In this document: positions 43,987-53,665 of the stretch, piece after piece | Layout: every line of letters starts with the position of its first letter | How positions within the stretch are numbered: position 1 is the stretch's first letter | Assembly: GCA_021647585.1 (NCBI GenBank) | Contig: JAKIUK010000008.1 | Coordinates: 1-64,000 of the forward strand | Source of the DNA: Methylococcaceae bacterium | Lineage (GTDB): Bacteria; Pseudomonadota; Gammaproteobacteria; Methylococcales; Methylomonadaceae | Length of the DNA: 64,000 bases | Direction: 5' to 3' | Program-made: the position numbers and the translations under genes | Notes under the pieces: model-generated | Databases searched by the model: none | What the model saw: only the letters and a program-made list of their open reading frames with translations | Told to the model about the DNA's origin: nothing

Positions 43987-45528
43987 ATGTCCACACCCTC
44001 TAGACACATCCAACTAATGGACACCACTCTACGCGATGGCGAACAAACTCAAGGTGTATCCTATTCACCCGATGAAAAAGTCAATATCGCCAAAGCACTT
44101 TTACATTCACTACAAGTAGATCGAATTGAGGTCGCATCTGCGGGTGTTTCCGAAGGTGAAAAACATGCTGTCTCACGTATTAATGAATGGGCGCTTGAAG
44201 AAGGCTTCGACGGTCGCGTTGAAGTCTTAGGTTTTGTTGATCATACTCGAAGTGTAGACTGGATTAAGGATACGGGCGGCAGTGTTATCAACCTACTGAC
44301 AAAAGGCAGTGAAAAACACTGTCGTGACCAACTTGGAAAAACCCTGGAACAGCATCTAGAGGACATACTCAAGACAGTTAACTACGCACTTGAGAAAGGT
44401 CTGAGAGTTAATGTTTATCTTGAAGACTGGTCAAATGGCTACCAGGATAGCCGTGACTATGTTTTTGCATATATGGATAAGCTTCAACATGCCGGCATTA
44501 CTCACTTCATGCTTCCAGATACACTGGGTGTAATGTCCCCGGAAGAAGTATTTGATAGTCTTAGTGACATGTGCGACCGTTACCCTGAACTACAATTTGA
44601 CTTCCACCCTCACAATGATTATGGCTTGGCCACAGCAAATGTAATGGCTGCAGTGCGCGCCGGTATCAGTGCAATTCATTGCACCATTAATTGTCTGGGT
44701 GAACGTGCAGGAAATGCCTCATTAGCCCAGGTGACAGTAGTATTACGTGACAAAATGAAGATGGATTTATCCATAGATGAAAGTCATTTGGTTCGTACTA
44801 GCAATATGGTGGAAAACTTCTCTGGCAAACGTGTGGCTGCAAATACCCCAATTATTGGCGCGGACGTTTTCACCCAAACAGCCGGCATCCATGCTGATGG
44901 TGATCATAAAGGCGGATTATATAAAAGCAGTTTAGTGCCAGAACGTTTCTCACGCATCCATAGCTATGCTTTAGGTAAAATGAGTGGCAAGGCATCTTTA
45001 AAAAAGAACCTGGAATTTCTGGAACTTGAACTCTCTGAAGAAAATCAAAAAAAGGTTCTAGCTCGAATTGTTAAATTGGGTGATTCGAAACAAACGATTA
45101 CTACTGATGACCTGCCTTTTATCATTGCAGATGTGCTCGAAAGCAAAAATTATCAGCACATTAAACTACTGAACTGCTCAATCACCAGTGGCCTTGATCT
45201 TGAAGCAACCGTTAGCTTGCGGGTTAATGTAAAAGGTGAAACACACATTGCTTCCGGCTCAGGAAACGGTGGTTTTGACGCTTTTATTGATGCTATCAAT
45301 AAAGTAATGAAATGTCATGACTACACTCTCCCTGCTTTAATTGACTTTGAAGTCAGAATCCCCAAAGGCGGTCATACCAGTGCTCTAACAGAATGCGTTA
45401 TTGTCTGGGATTGTGACAATAATAAAATACTCAAAACCCGTGGTGTGCATTCCAATCAGGTTTTTGCAGCCGTTTTAGCGGCGCTTAGAGTTATTAATAT
45501 TCAACTACATGAAATAAGCCAGAATTAA
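43987..45528 (+). CDS. leuA: 2-isopropylmalate synthase-family enzyme
   Basis: Condenses acetyl-CoA with 2-oxoisovalerate in leucine synthesis (DRE-TIM metallolyase family). 513 residues. The opening is LMDTTLRDGEQTQGVSYSPD, metal-binding HPH is in FDFHPHNDYGLA, and CINCLGER-like GERAGNASL and FTQTAGIHADGDHKGGLY are conserved. The regulatory LeuA dimer domain is at about 400-510. The 513-residue form with no long N-terminal part resembles a distinct LeuA subgroup. Citramalate synthase is the main alternative, but adjacency to leuCD favours leuA. The ATG is 138 bases after leuD with a stem-loop between. Confidence 0.82.
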   Translation: MSTPSRHIQLMDTTLRDGEQTQGVSYSPDEKVNIAKALLHSLQVDRIEVASAGVSEGEKHAVSRINEWALEEGFDGRVEVLGFVDHTRSVDWIKDTGGSVINLLTKGSEKHCRDQLGKTLEQHLEDILKTVNYALEKGLRVNVYLEDWSNGYQDSRDYVFAYMDKLQHAGITHFMLPDTLGVMSPEEVFDSLSDMCDRYPELQFDFHPHNDYGLATANVMAAVRAGISAIHCTINCLGERAGNASLAQVTVVLRDKMKMDLSIDESHLVRTSNMVENFSGKRVAANTPIIGADVFTQTAGIHADGDHKGGLYKSSLVPERFSRIHSYALGKMSGKASLKKNLEFLELELSEENQKKVLARIVKLGDSKQTITTDDLPFIIADVLESKNYQHIKLLNCSITSGLDLEATVSLRVNVKGETHIASGSGNGGFDAFIDAINKVMKCHDYTLPALIDFEVRIPKGGHTSALTECVIVWDCDNNKILKTRGVHSNQVFAAVLAALRVINIQLHEISQN

Positions 45529-45600
45529 TAACAAAATACAGTTGCATGCAATCCAGCATACCTATATGGGTTGTACAAAAATCATTACAGCTCTCTGCTG

Positions 45601-46638
45601 TTATTTATGATTATCCACTGTTGGAGGGATTATATTACCCTGTGCCTGCAGGGTAAGTGCCTTAGGATTTGATTTATAGTGCTGACGAACCACATCTGCT
45701 AAAGCCAACTTAACCTGCTCATCAATTAAACATGGCTGTTGATCCGGTAAAACCCGTAAAATCCCCTCCAGCAACTGATCTTGCGGTGCGGCAAGCTTTT
45801 CCTTCCAACAAGATAATAAAGCTTTATCAATATTTGCTGGTAGCGAACCCATAATTCCTACGTCATTTTGATTATGCACCAACAAACCGGAAGTCGTCCC
45901 TCTATCCAGAGTCAATACCTGAAACAGGTATAGCGTATGGTAAGCCAGTTGCTTGTTATAATCTTCTTCAGTAGGATTTGGATGATTTTTAATAGCCTGC
46001 TGAAATATTGCCATATATATATTAATGACAGCCATTCCCAAATTTTTTGCTAAATCAAAATCAGTCTGCTCACTGTTACCAGTGTATTCTTCCAGATAAA
46101 AATGTGACACTCCCCGATGCCGTTCTAACGCTGGAATATAAAAGTACCGATCCCCCTGGTCAGCTGCAACAGCATACTGTTCAGGCGCCACTTTTTTTAA
46201 TTCGTTGCTAAATAACACTGCTGCATCCGCATTTTCCAATGCCGGATTAAGATCAGCCATCATTCGCCAATAGCCCTTGCCATCTTTCATTTCAGTCCAG
46301 CTGATATGCATATGAACTGAAGGTGCATTTGGATTTAGCGGATGAATAATGGTAGATAATGCCGTTGCAGAAGCTAACGTTTTACTCAAATCATTATCAT
46401 AATGGATTTGTGACACATTAACAGAGGCTCGATTAAAAACCATAGCATCTGTCGCCACATACCGCATCCCCCCGCCATGCATCCCTTCATCTCGAAACCA
46501 TTCCACAGCTTCAAATGAAGACTCACCTTGCGCAGATCCGGCAATTTTATTCAATTGACTGACAAAGTAGTGTTGTAGATCTTCAACCAGCGAGTTCGCA
46601 GCCAAAGCATTAATTGATTGGGCTTTAGTTCTATACAT
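45601..46638 (-). CDS. hemF: Coproporphyrinogen III oxidase (oxygen-dependent type)
   Basis: Oxidative decarboxylation of coproporphyrinogen III in haem synthesis. 345 residues. The family core is seen as IIHPLNPNAPSVHMHISWTE, FRDEGMHGGGMRYV, DGKGYWRMMADLNPA and YFYIPALERHRGVSHFYLEE. It is shifted in places from the E. coli pattern and longer, so it belongs to a divergent HemF branch. It lies convergent to leuA and downstream of leuB. The link to leucine genes is positional only. Confidence 0.8.
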   Translation of the reverse strand: MYRTKAQSINALAANSLVEDLQHYFVSQLNKIAGSAQGESSFEAVEWFRDEGMHGGGMRYVATDAMVFNRASVNVSQIHYDNDLSKTLASATALSTIIHPLNPNAPSVHMHISWTEMKDGKGYWRMMADLNPALENADAAVLFSNELKKVAPEQYAVAADQGDRYFYIPALERHRGVSHFYLEEYTGNSEQTDFDLAKNLGMAVINIYMAIFQQAIKNHPNPTEEDYNKQLAYHTLYLFQVLTLDRGTTSGLLVHNQNDVGIMGSLPANIDKALLSCWKEKLAAPQDQLLEGILRVLPDQQPCLIDEQVKLALADVVRQHYKSNPKALTLQAQGNIIPPTVDNHK

Positions 46639-46729
46639 AATATGCAGTTATTGTTTCTTATTATATAAAAAAGGGCAAAGCTTGCACTTCACCCTCTTTA
46701 CAATGAGTTTTCCAAATTCAAAATACAGA

Positions 46730-47836
46730 TTATACTTTTGGCATGCCTGTTAATTTTTCAACAACCTTATCACCAAACGCTTCAGTGCCAATCATTTTTA
46801 CACCTGAATCAGACTTGGAAAGATCAGCTGTAGAATAACCATCTGCAAAAACACCTTGCATAGCAGCCCAGACATTTTTAGCTTCATCAGCCATATCAAA
46901 ACTGTTTTCCAGCATCATAGCAACAGAACCTATCATTGAATAAGGATTCGCTATATTCTTACCAGCGATATCTGGTGCCGATCCATGAGAAGGTTCGTAA
47001 TAGGCTTTTTCATCACCAATACAAGCTGAAGGCATTAATCCTAAAGAACCCAGGATCCCCCCCCCCTGGTCACTTAAAATATCACCAAACATATTTTCCA
47101 TTACCATCACATCAAACTGTGTTGGTTTAAGGCATAATAATGTTGCTGCGGCATCGACTAAAATGTTGATCACCTCAACTTCCGGATAATCTTTAGCCAC
47201 TTCTTCCAGAATTTCATTCCAGAGCACACTGGATTTAAGCACATTGCTTTTATGAATATTATGTAAGACTTTCTTGCGGGTGCTGGCTAATTTAAAAGCC
47301 TGTATTAAAATTTGACGAATTTGACCCTCATCATATTCCAGCGTTTCTTTCACATAACGTTGTCCTTTTTCATTGATACCTGTTTCTTTTTTGCCAAAAT
47401 ACAGTCCACCCACCAGTTCACGGACGATAACAAAATCAATACCTTCTCCAATAATTTCTGGCTTCAAGGGTGAGAAATGTGCCAGCTCTTTAGGTAAAGA
47501 AACGGGTCGAAAATTTGCATAGGTATTGTAACGACGTCGCATAGGCAATAATGCGCCACGCTCAGGTTGCTTATCTACAGGAATATTCTTTGACTCTTCA
47601 TGGCTTAAACCAATAGGCCCTTTTAAAATAGCATCTGCACTGTCACATATATCTTTTGTTTCCTGAGGAAAGGCATCACCTGTTTCAAAATACGCACAGG
47701 CACCAAATAATGCAGGTAGCAATTCAAATGTCACATCATTACGCTCTTCAACAAGCTTTAAAACTTTTATTGCTTCCTGAGTAATTTCAGGACCAATGCC
47801 ATCACCTGCCAAAACTGCGACTTTATAATTCTTCAT
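46730..47836 (-). CDS. leuB: 3-isopropylmalate dehydrogenase
   Basis: Oxidises and decarboxylates 3-isopropylmalate, using NAD+. 368 residues. AVLAGDGIGPEI at the N-terminus, MRRRYNTYANFRPV, VRELVGGLYFG, HNIHKSNVLKSS, NILVDAAATLL, MENMFGDILSDQGGGILGSLG and PSHGSAPDIAGK are all conserved. The expected DKANVL is here HKSNVL. Transcribed opposite to leuCDA and separated by hemF, so leucine synthesis is split over two units. Confidence 0.95.
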   Translation of the reverse strand: MKNYKVAVLAGDGIGPEITQEAIKVLKLVEERNDVTFELLPALFGACAYFETGDAFPQETKDICDSADAILKGPIGLSHEESKNIPVDKQPERGALLPMRRRYNTYANFRPVSLPKELAHFSPLKPEIIGEGIDFVIVRELVGGLYFGKKETGINEKGQRYVKETLEYDEGQIRQILIQAFKLASTRKKVLHNIHKSNVLKSSVLWNEILEEVAKDYPEVEVINILVDAAATLLCLKPTQFDVMVMENMFGDILSDQGGGILGSLGLMPSACIGDEKAYYEPSHGSAPDIAGKNIANPYSMIGSVAMMLENSFDMADEAKNVWAAMQGVFADGYSTADLSKSDSGVKMIGTEAFGDKVVEKLTGMPKV

Positions 47837-47971
47837 TATTTACCTTATTCTACCTTTTAAAATATGTGTTTGAAACTACAGCTACCCAGAAACATTTGAG
47901 TATAAAACTGCCTATTTTACATTATCTTTTCTAATTACGTATGACTCTAAGCTTTTCTGAAACCGCAAAAG

Positions 47972-48056
47972 TCTTGCCATCCCGACGTAAGGAAGAATCT
48001 TGGCGCCAGGTGTATCGCATGCAATCAAGATTTCTCCCGCTGGTCGAAATGACAGA
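47972..48056. repeat. AGATTTCTCCCG repeat, copy at 48.0 kb
   Basis: A CTTGCCATCCCGACGTAAGG... arm and AAGATTTCTCCCGCTGGTCG AAATGAC form an imperfect inverted pair in the gap upstream of leuB. The same right half recurs at 54000-54026 and 58378-58407. Confidence 0.6.
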
Positions 48057-48150
48057 TAAGTGATTTGCAGGGCCTGCCATTGATTGAACACATTCATCAA
48101 TTTAAAAATGGCTGAGGCTTGAAGATAATCAGCATCTTTTACATTTCTAT

Positions 48151-49533
48151 CTATTGTCGTAGCAACTTCAACAATTGATCCGTTTTGCTTTGCATTAATG
48201 CCACATCCGCACGCGACTCTACATTTAATCTTACTACGGGTTCTGTATTAGACATGCGCAAGTTAAATCGCCAATCGCTAAATTCAACACTAATGCCGTC
48301 GGTGGTATCAACATGTTCAGCATCCGCTTTATAAGCATCTAGCACTCTGTTAATGGCTGCTTCAGGATCTTTGAGCTTACTGTTTATTTCCCCGGAAGAT
48401 GGAAATTTGGCTATCCGCTCTTGCACCATGGATGACAAGGATTTTCCCTCTACACAAAGCAATTCAGCAACCAGTAACCAGGGTATCATGCCACTATCAC
48501 AATAAAAGAAATCCCTGAAATAATGATGAGCACTCATTTCGCCACCGTACACTGCATCTTCTTTACGCATACGTTCTTTAATAAAGGCATGCCCTGTTTT
48601 TGACAAAACCGGTACGCCTCCTGCCTGCTCGATTATTTCTTTTGTATTCCAGGTCAAACGCGGTTCGTATATAATTTTTGCACCAGGCTGTTTTTTTAGA
48701 AAAGCATCCGCCAACAAGCCCACAATATAATAGCCTTCAATGAACCCACCTTTTTCGTCAAACAAAAAACAGCGGTCAAAATCTCCATCCCAGGCAATCC
48801 CCATATCTGCACCATGCTGTTTGACCATAGTACTGGTATCTGCCCGGTTTTCAGGTAATATGGGGTTAGGTATTCCATTGGGAAATGTAGGATCAGGTTG
48901 ATGATGTACTTTAATAAATTCTATAGGAACTGAAAGTGCTTTTAACTTTTGCTCCAAGGCATCAATCACATGACCCGCTGCACCATTTCCAGAATTAACC
49001 ACCAACTTAAGTGGTTTAATATTTTCTACATTCAAATAACCTAATAAATATTGAGAAAAATCATCCAGAATTGATACTTCGGCATAATCTCCTTTGCTCT
49101 TTTCTTCCTTATTTGCTTCATCCAGCCAGGGCTGCTGTTCAGCCATTGCCTGTATATCACGCAAACCTGTATCACCAGAAACCGGTTTGCTTTGTTCTCG
49201 CACCAGCTTCATGCCATTGTAATTAATTGGATTATGAGAGGCTGTCACTTCAACACCCCCATCAACACCTAAATGACTGGTAGCAAAATAAATTTCCTCT
49301 GTGCCTACCATGCCTATATCAATGACATTACAGCCTTCTTCCTGTAATCCCCGGGTTAAAGCCATTTTCAGAGCCTCACTGGTCTTCCTGACATCCCCTC
49401 CCACGACAACAGTGTTTAAACCCAATGTTCGGGCAAAAGCCCGTCCTATCCGGTAAGCAACATCTTCATCCAACTCTACTTCAAGCTCACCTCTAATATC
49501 ATAGGCTTTAAAACAAGTTAATTTGTTTTTCAT
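48151..49533 (-). CDS. cpsG: Phosphomannomutase/phosphoglucomutase
   Basis: Interconverts hexose 6- and 1-phosphates for GDP-mannose and polysaccharide precursors. About 460 residues. FKAYDIRGELEVELDEDVAYRIG, the catalytic Ser in VEVTASHNPINYNGMK, the metal loop AWDGDFDRCF and GEMSAHHYFRDFFYCDSGMIP match the CpsG/ManB group. The final phosphate loop is FNLRMSNTEPVVRLNVE. The ATG at 49533 has GAGGGA upstream. The upstream TTG (49554) would precede that site and is rejected. A dispersed repeat lies downstream. Confidence 0.93.
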   Translation of the reverse strand: MKNKLTCFKAYDIRGELEVELDEDVAYRIGRAFARTLGLNTVVVGGDVRKTSEALKMALTRGLQEEGCNVIDIGMVGTEEIYFATSHLGVDGGVEVTASHNPINYNGMKLVREQSKPVSGDTGLRDIQAMAEQQPWLDEANKEEKSKGDYAEVSILDDFSQYLLGYLNVENIKPLKLVVNSGNGAAGHVIDALEQKLKALSVPIEFIKVHHQPDPTFPNGIPNPILPENRADTSTMVKQHGADMGIAWDGDFDRCFLFDEKGGFIEGYYIVGLLADAFLKKQPGAKIIYEPRLTWNTKEIIEQAGGVPVLSKTGHAFIKERMRKEDAVYGGEMSAHHYFRDFFYCDSGMIPWLLVAELLCVEGKSLSSMVQERIAKFPSSGEINSKLKDPEAAINRVLDAYKADAEHVDTTDGISVEFSDWRFNLRMSNTEPVVRLNVESRADVALMQSKTDQLLKLLRQ

Positions 49534-49784
49534 CTTTCCCTCACGTGTAAACAAAATAATTGATTAAAAATCAATAGACTCAATATCCGAGCGATTCTTG
49601 GTTTTTTTGCCCAGATTTTCCACAAAACCCAACTCAACTGATTTCTCCCCAGAACTATTGTACTGGGTATTTTAAAACACCTACTTTTAAAATTCATAAA
49701 ACTTATTGTATTAAATAAGGATAACAAAACCCATATATGAAAAAAAAGTTATAATAGACTGTTTTATACAAAGAGGACTAAAAA

Positions 49785-50453
49785 ATGACAGATAACTGGA
49801 TTGCTCCTTCCATCCTTTCTGCAGATTTCGCCAAACTAGGTGAAGAAGTTGATAACGTTTTAGCTGCTGGTGCTGATGTTGTCCATTTTGATGTTATGGA
49901 CAACCACTTTGTACCAAACCTTACTATTGGTCCATTGGTTTGTGATGCTTTAAGAAAACACGGTGTAACAGCGCCTATAGACGTCCATTTAATGGTTGAA
50001 CCTGTTGATAGAATCATTCCTGATTTTGCTAAAGCAGGTGCCAGCATGATCACTTTTCACCCTGAAGCTTCGACTCATATTGACCGCTCTTTACAAATGG
50101 TTCGTGATGCGGGTTGTAAATCTGGTTTAGTATTTAACCCGGCAACATCTTTAAGTTACCTGGATTACGTAATGGACAAAGTTGACATTATTTTATTAAT
50201 GTCTGTTAACCCTGGTTTTGGTGGACAATCATTTATCCCATCCACATTGGATAAATTACGTGAAGCCAGAAAACGTATTGATGAAAGCGGTTATGACATT
50301 CGTTTAGAAATTGATGGCGGTGTTAAAGTAGATAACATTGGTGAAATTAAAGCCGCTGGCGCTGACATGTTTGTTGCTGGATCTGCGATTTTCAGCCAAC
50401 CTGATTACAAAAAAGTAATTGATGATATGCGTGCGGAAATGGCTAAAGTTTAA
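49785..50453 (+). CDS. rpe: Ribulose-phosphate 3-epimerase
   Basis: Interconverts ribulose 5-phosphate and xylulose 5-phosphate. 222 residues of TIM-barrel fold: IAPSILSADFAKLGEE, VHFDVMDNHFVPNLTIG, DVHLMVEPVDRII, MSVNPGFGGQSF and the phosphate-binding EIDGGVKVDNI and AGADMFVAGSAIF are intact. A terminator follows 24 bases after the stop. Confidence 0.97.
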   Translation: MTDNWIAPSILSADFAKLGEEVDNVLAAGADVVHFDVMDNHFVPNLTIGPLVCDALRKHGVTAPIDVHLMVEPVDRIIPDFAKAGASMITFHPEASTHIDRSLQMVRDAGCKSGLVFNPATSLSYLDYVMDKVDIILLMSVNPGFGGQSFIPSTLDKLREARKRIDESGYDIRLEIDGGVKVDNIGEIKAAGADMFVAGSAIFSQPDYKKVIDDMRAEMAKV

Positions 50454-50476
50454 ACTTACCAACACAGCATATTACA

Positions 50477-50510
50477 AGGGCGCACTGATTAAATCAGTAC
50501 GCCCTTTTTT
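50477..50510 (+). terminator. Rho-independent terminator after rpe
   Basis: AGGGCG-CACTGATT and AATCAGT-ACGCCCT pair and run into TTTTTT. It directly follows rpe. Confidence 0.85.
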
Positions 50511-50575
50511 ATTCGTAATAACTGAAACTTTAAACCCTGATAAACAGCCTGGAGTACGCCTTTACGATTATTACT

Positions 50576-51946
50576 TTAATCGACACAATTTTCTATTCTG
50601 ATTCTGTTCAAAACAGGTTTATTTTCTGCATAAAATTTCGAACTGGTAAATGCAACTGCATTTAGCGATGTACAAAACCTGATTATTGCTGTCTCTTTCG
50701 TTTTATCACTATCAAAACATCTAGATATCTCATTTAAAAAATGATTGAGTTGGGATTTATCATCGACTAAACTTTTATATAAAAATCCTAGTGTACTCTT
50801 ATCACCATAAAATGCCTGGACACTGAGTAAGTTCCCTATACTGAGACAAGAATTGAAATGCTTTAATCGCATCGGTTCACAATTAGACTGATAATTTATT
50901 AATCCATTGTCAGCATAAACGTTTCCATACTTCATTAATCGCTTATCCATTATCTCTCGAAATCTTATCGGATTACTCAATTCGTTATAACCACTAGGGA
51001 ATAGAGCCTTAGTTTGTGGAGCGCTTTTTAAGGGCATGAAGATTCCCTTGTTCAAAAATAACTCTTCGACAACAGGCTGGGATATATCTGTGATTTTTAT
51101 GCCATCTCCTAACTCACAGGCCCAGCCACGATGGTTAGCATCATAATAATGATGCAGAGTTGCTTCAGGCGTATTACTCAAATAAATAGCAGGGCCGAAA
51201 GAAATATTTGAATCTTTGCCTTTCGCAATTTTAGCCCTTTCGAAACCAAGTAACCGACCTTCCGCACGGGCCAAGGCCTGCCCATTAACTGCGTAACTTT
51301 TCTCAACTTTTGCAACTGTAATGAGTTCATCATGAGTTTTGGCAAGATCCTTAATAAACCCTGGATTTACTTGATCAAAAGCTAGTGCAGAAAGCCCTTG
51401 GTAAGCCTCTTGGGTCATCCCTAACAATTTAACTTTATCTATCACTCCTTGTCGCATAGGGACTCTCAACCGTCTGGGCTCAATGCTATTTTTCGAATTA
51501 ATTGCTAGCCAGTAATTCTGTGCCGCAATCAAGTAATCTGGATCGGAGGAAAAATCATATAACCGTCCAACCGAAACAGTGCCGTATACACTTTTTAATC
51601 CAAACAAATACCTTTGTAAAATTTCAAGATCGCCACTAATACTGGATAAATATTTTCTTGCCTTGATACCTGCATAAGCAAATTGCTGCGCTTCATTATA
51701 GATTTTAAATTGATGATATGACGATTCCGCTAATCGCTTAAACTTATCTTTATGACCTGAAGTAAAAAGCATACGTTCCTTATCATTTGGATCACGTAAA
51801 CAGCCTTCTGAATTCAACACTTTATTCAGTTGTTTAATTGAATCCAATTTCGCCTGACTAGCCATAAACTTCCCCCCACAATCTGCCCCAAATAACTGAG
51901 CAGACTGAAATAGCAAAAGCAACAAGGCCCATTTCTTGGTTCTCAT
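50576..51946 (-). CDS. Exported protein, second gene of a secreted pair
   Basis: 456 residues, not recognised. A signal peptide covers about 1-20 (LLLLLFQSAQLFG-ADCGGK). The mature part has ten or so Cys, spaced such that disulfides are likely. One segment, FGPAIYLSNTPEATLHHY followed by WACELGDGIKI, resembles the G-x-x-Y-L(S/T) strand of ADP-ribosyltransferase folds, but that is a single weak pattern and no catalytic set is shown. The ATG is three bases after the stop of the lipoprotein gene, so the two are translationally coupled. Confidence 0.75.
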   Translation of the reverse strand: MRTKKWALLLLLFQSAQLFGADCGGKFMASQAKLDSIKQLNKVLNSEGCLRDPNDKERMLFTSGHKDKFKRLAESSYHQFKIYNEAQQFAYAGIKARKYLSSISGDLEILQRYLFGLKSVYGTVSVGRLYDFSSDPDYLIAAQNYWLAINSKNSIEPRRLRVPMRQGVIDKVKLLGMTQEAYQGLSALAFDQVNPGFIKDLAKTHDELITVAKVEKSYAVNGQALARAEGRLLGFERAKIAKGKDSNISFGPAIYLSNTPEATLHHYYDANHRGWACELGDGIKITDISQPVVEELFLNKGIFMPLKSAPQTKALFPSGYNELSNPIRFREIMDKRLMKYGNVYADNGLINYQSNCEPMRLKHFNSCLSIGNLLSVQAFYGDKSTLGFLYKSLVDDKSQLNHFLNEISRCFDSDKTKETAIIRFCTSLNAVAFTSSKFYAENKPVLNRIRIENCVD

Positions 51947-51949
51947 GGC

Positions 51950-53665
51950 TTAGCGCGCATCAATTGCTAGATCAACGCTATCTGGGTTATACCACAGCAC
52001 ATCAGAACGCCCCATTTCCATCACTGCTACACCTGCTGGAATATTTTCGAAAACATCCCCTTTCACTTTCGATAAGTATTCGTTGAATTTTACAGCTTCA
52101 AGTTTTTTGTTGACCGATACAAGCCCAATCTTCTGTGCCCAGTTATCTATTTCGGCATTCGATAAACATCCCGTATCATTTGCTGAATATTCACACCGCC
52201 GTTTGGCAAAACGTCCTATTATATAATCGACATAATCATGGATATTATCGATACCTGAATCAATAGCAATAGGCAATTGCAGACGATAAGCATAGGGACT
52301 GCGATAATTATTTACATCAAAATCACATTGGTCACTTTTATCACTACACCTGCGAGCATCTACTTCCATCTGTTTCAGACTTATTAGTATTTCGTCTTGT
52401 GCATTTTTAAGTTGTTTGATTCGATCTGATGCAGTTTTTCCCATTTGAAGGAACATATAATCTGAGGAATCATTATTTTTAATCTGACACTTTTCAAATG
52501 CTACTCTGGTTTTTTTGATCCATTCTTCCGTGCAAAAAATTTTCATCTCTTCCGTTTTCCCATAGTCTCGCAGTCCAACATATTTTTCTGGCTCATCCAG
52601 AATATGCTGTATATCATCATAAAGCGTATTGTAGGCACCCCAAAAACTGGCTAATTCCCCAAATTCAGTCTCTTTGTCAGGCAAAGGCTTACCTGGCCAG
52701 TTTGATAACAACTCATAGGGCGTAATCGCTATCTGAAAATCTTTTGGAGCGACATAAGCGTCCATAGAGATAGTTTCTAATTTTGCTTTAAGATCTTTTA
52801 CTGTTGCAGGAATAGTATCACCTCTACCACCTGTCATAAAAATGGCAACATCCATTTGCTCATGGTCGTCTTTATTTTCTGCGACAGCATCAACTTTTGC
52901 CTTCACCTTGACACCCCATCCACTACCGCTCATTTCAGCACTCAGTCTTTCTTTAACAACTTTCGAACTTGATTCCATACTGATCATGGCAGTGAGCTTT
53001 GCCCCCCCATAAATGGCTGAAACAAATGAAGATCCACAAAGACGACGAAACTTATCAATCCCTCTTCTCGCCATCTTTGCCGCATTATCTGTTAAACGAA
53101 TCGAACCGCTAGAACCTCCCCGTTCATTAGTGGCATCCTGATACTTGCTAACCAAACTGTTTTCAGAGGGTAACGGGGATGTATAGCGCACGCCATTTTG
53201 TACTATTGCATTCATTACAAAATGTGATTTAGAGCTGGTAAGATTTTGAGATTTTGCAAATGAAGCTTTGCCTTCGGCTTCAAAACCTATTGCTTTCACT
53301 GAAGCCTCGGCCGACATCCCCAAACTTTGCATCAACTCATAACTATCGTTAACTTCACTCATGGTCATATAACGCGTTTGAGCAGGCTCTTCGCCCGGAA
53401 CAAATTCCACACAAATCGTTGGAATAGGTTCTGAATCGCCACGATTCCAGCCCCATCCTAAAGCAACCCCAGTTGCAGGGCTTTCAACAATTTCAATCGC
53501 ATCAACGGCATCAAAAGTCGCAAAAGCAGATGAATCTGCTTTACCTTGTTTGGAATTTGGCACTTGGTGCCCATTCTCTCCATCAGCTGAAGGCTGACAG
53601 GCAACCAATATAAACAGCAAACAAACAACTGCAACCAATAGCTTCTGAAATGATTTATTCACCAT
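51950..53665 (-). CDS. Lipoprotein resembling bacterial MAC/perforin-like proteins
   Basis: 571 residues. The lipobox LLFILVAC gives lipidated Cys at 23. From about 90 to 330 the sequence follows the pattern of bacterial MACPF-like proteins. MTMSEVNDSYELMQSLGMSA comes first, then Ser/Ala-rich alternating strands FEAEGKASFAKSQNLTSSKS, LTDNAAKMARRGIDKFRRLC and the signature-like CGSSFVSAIYGGAKLTAMIS. MSGSGWGVKVKAKV and FMTGGRGDTIPATVKDL follow. The C-terminal 200 residues are helical and Cys-rich. It is the first gene of a two-gene unit. Membership is judged by eye, and pore formation is unproven. Confidence 0.6.
   Translation of the reverse strand: MVNKSFQKLLVAVVCLLFILVACQPSADGENGHQVPNSKQGKADSSAFATFDAVDAIEIVESPATGVALGWGWNRGDSEPIPTICVEFVPGEEPAQTRYMTMSEVNDSYELMQSLGMSAEASVKAIGFEAEGKASFAKSQNLTSSKSHFVMNAIVQNGVRYTSPLPSENSLVSKYQDATNERGGSSGSIRLTDNAAKMARRGIDKFRRLCGSSFVSAIYGGAKLTAMISMESSSKVVKERLSAEMSGSGWGVKVKAKVDAVAENKDDHEQMDVAIFMTGGRGDTIPATVKDLKAKLETISMDAYVAPKDFQIAITPYELLSNWPGKPLPDKETEFGELASFWGAYNTLYDDIQHILDEPEKYVGLRDYGKTEEMKIFCTEEWIKKTRVAFEKCQIKNNDSSDYMFLQMGKTASDRIKQLKNAQDEILISLKQMEVDARRCSDKSDQCDFDVNNYRSPYAYRLQLPIAIDSGIDNIHDYVDYIIGRFAKRRCEYSANDTGCLSNAEIDNWAQKIGLVSVNKKLEAVKFNEYLSKVKGDVFENIPAGVAVMEMGRSDVLWYNPDSVDLAIDAR

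Noticed and set aside
43987..45528. Citramalate synthase
   Set aside because: Adjacency to leuCD and the LeuA regulatory domain favour 2-isopropylmalate synthase; not excluded.
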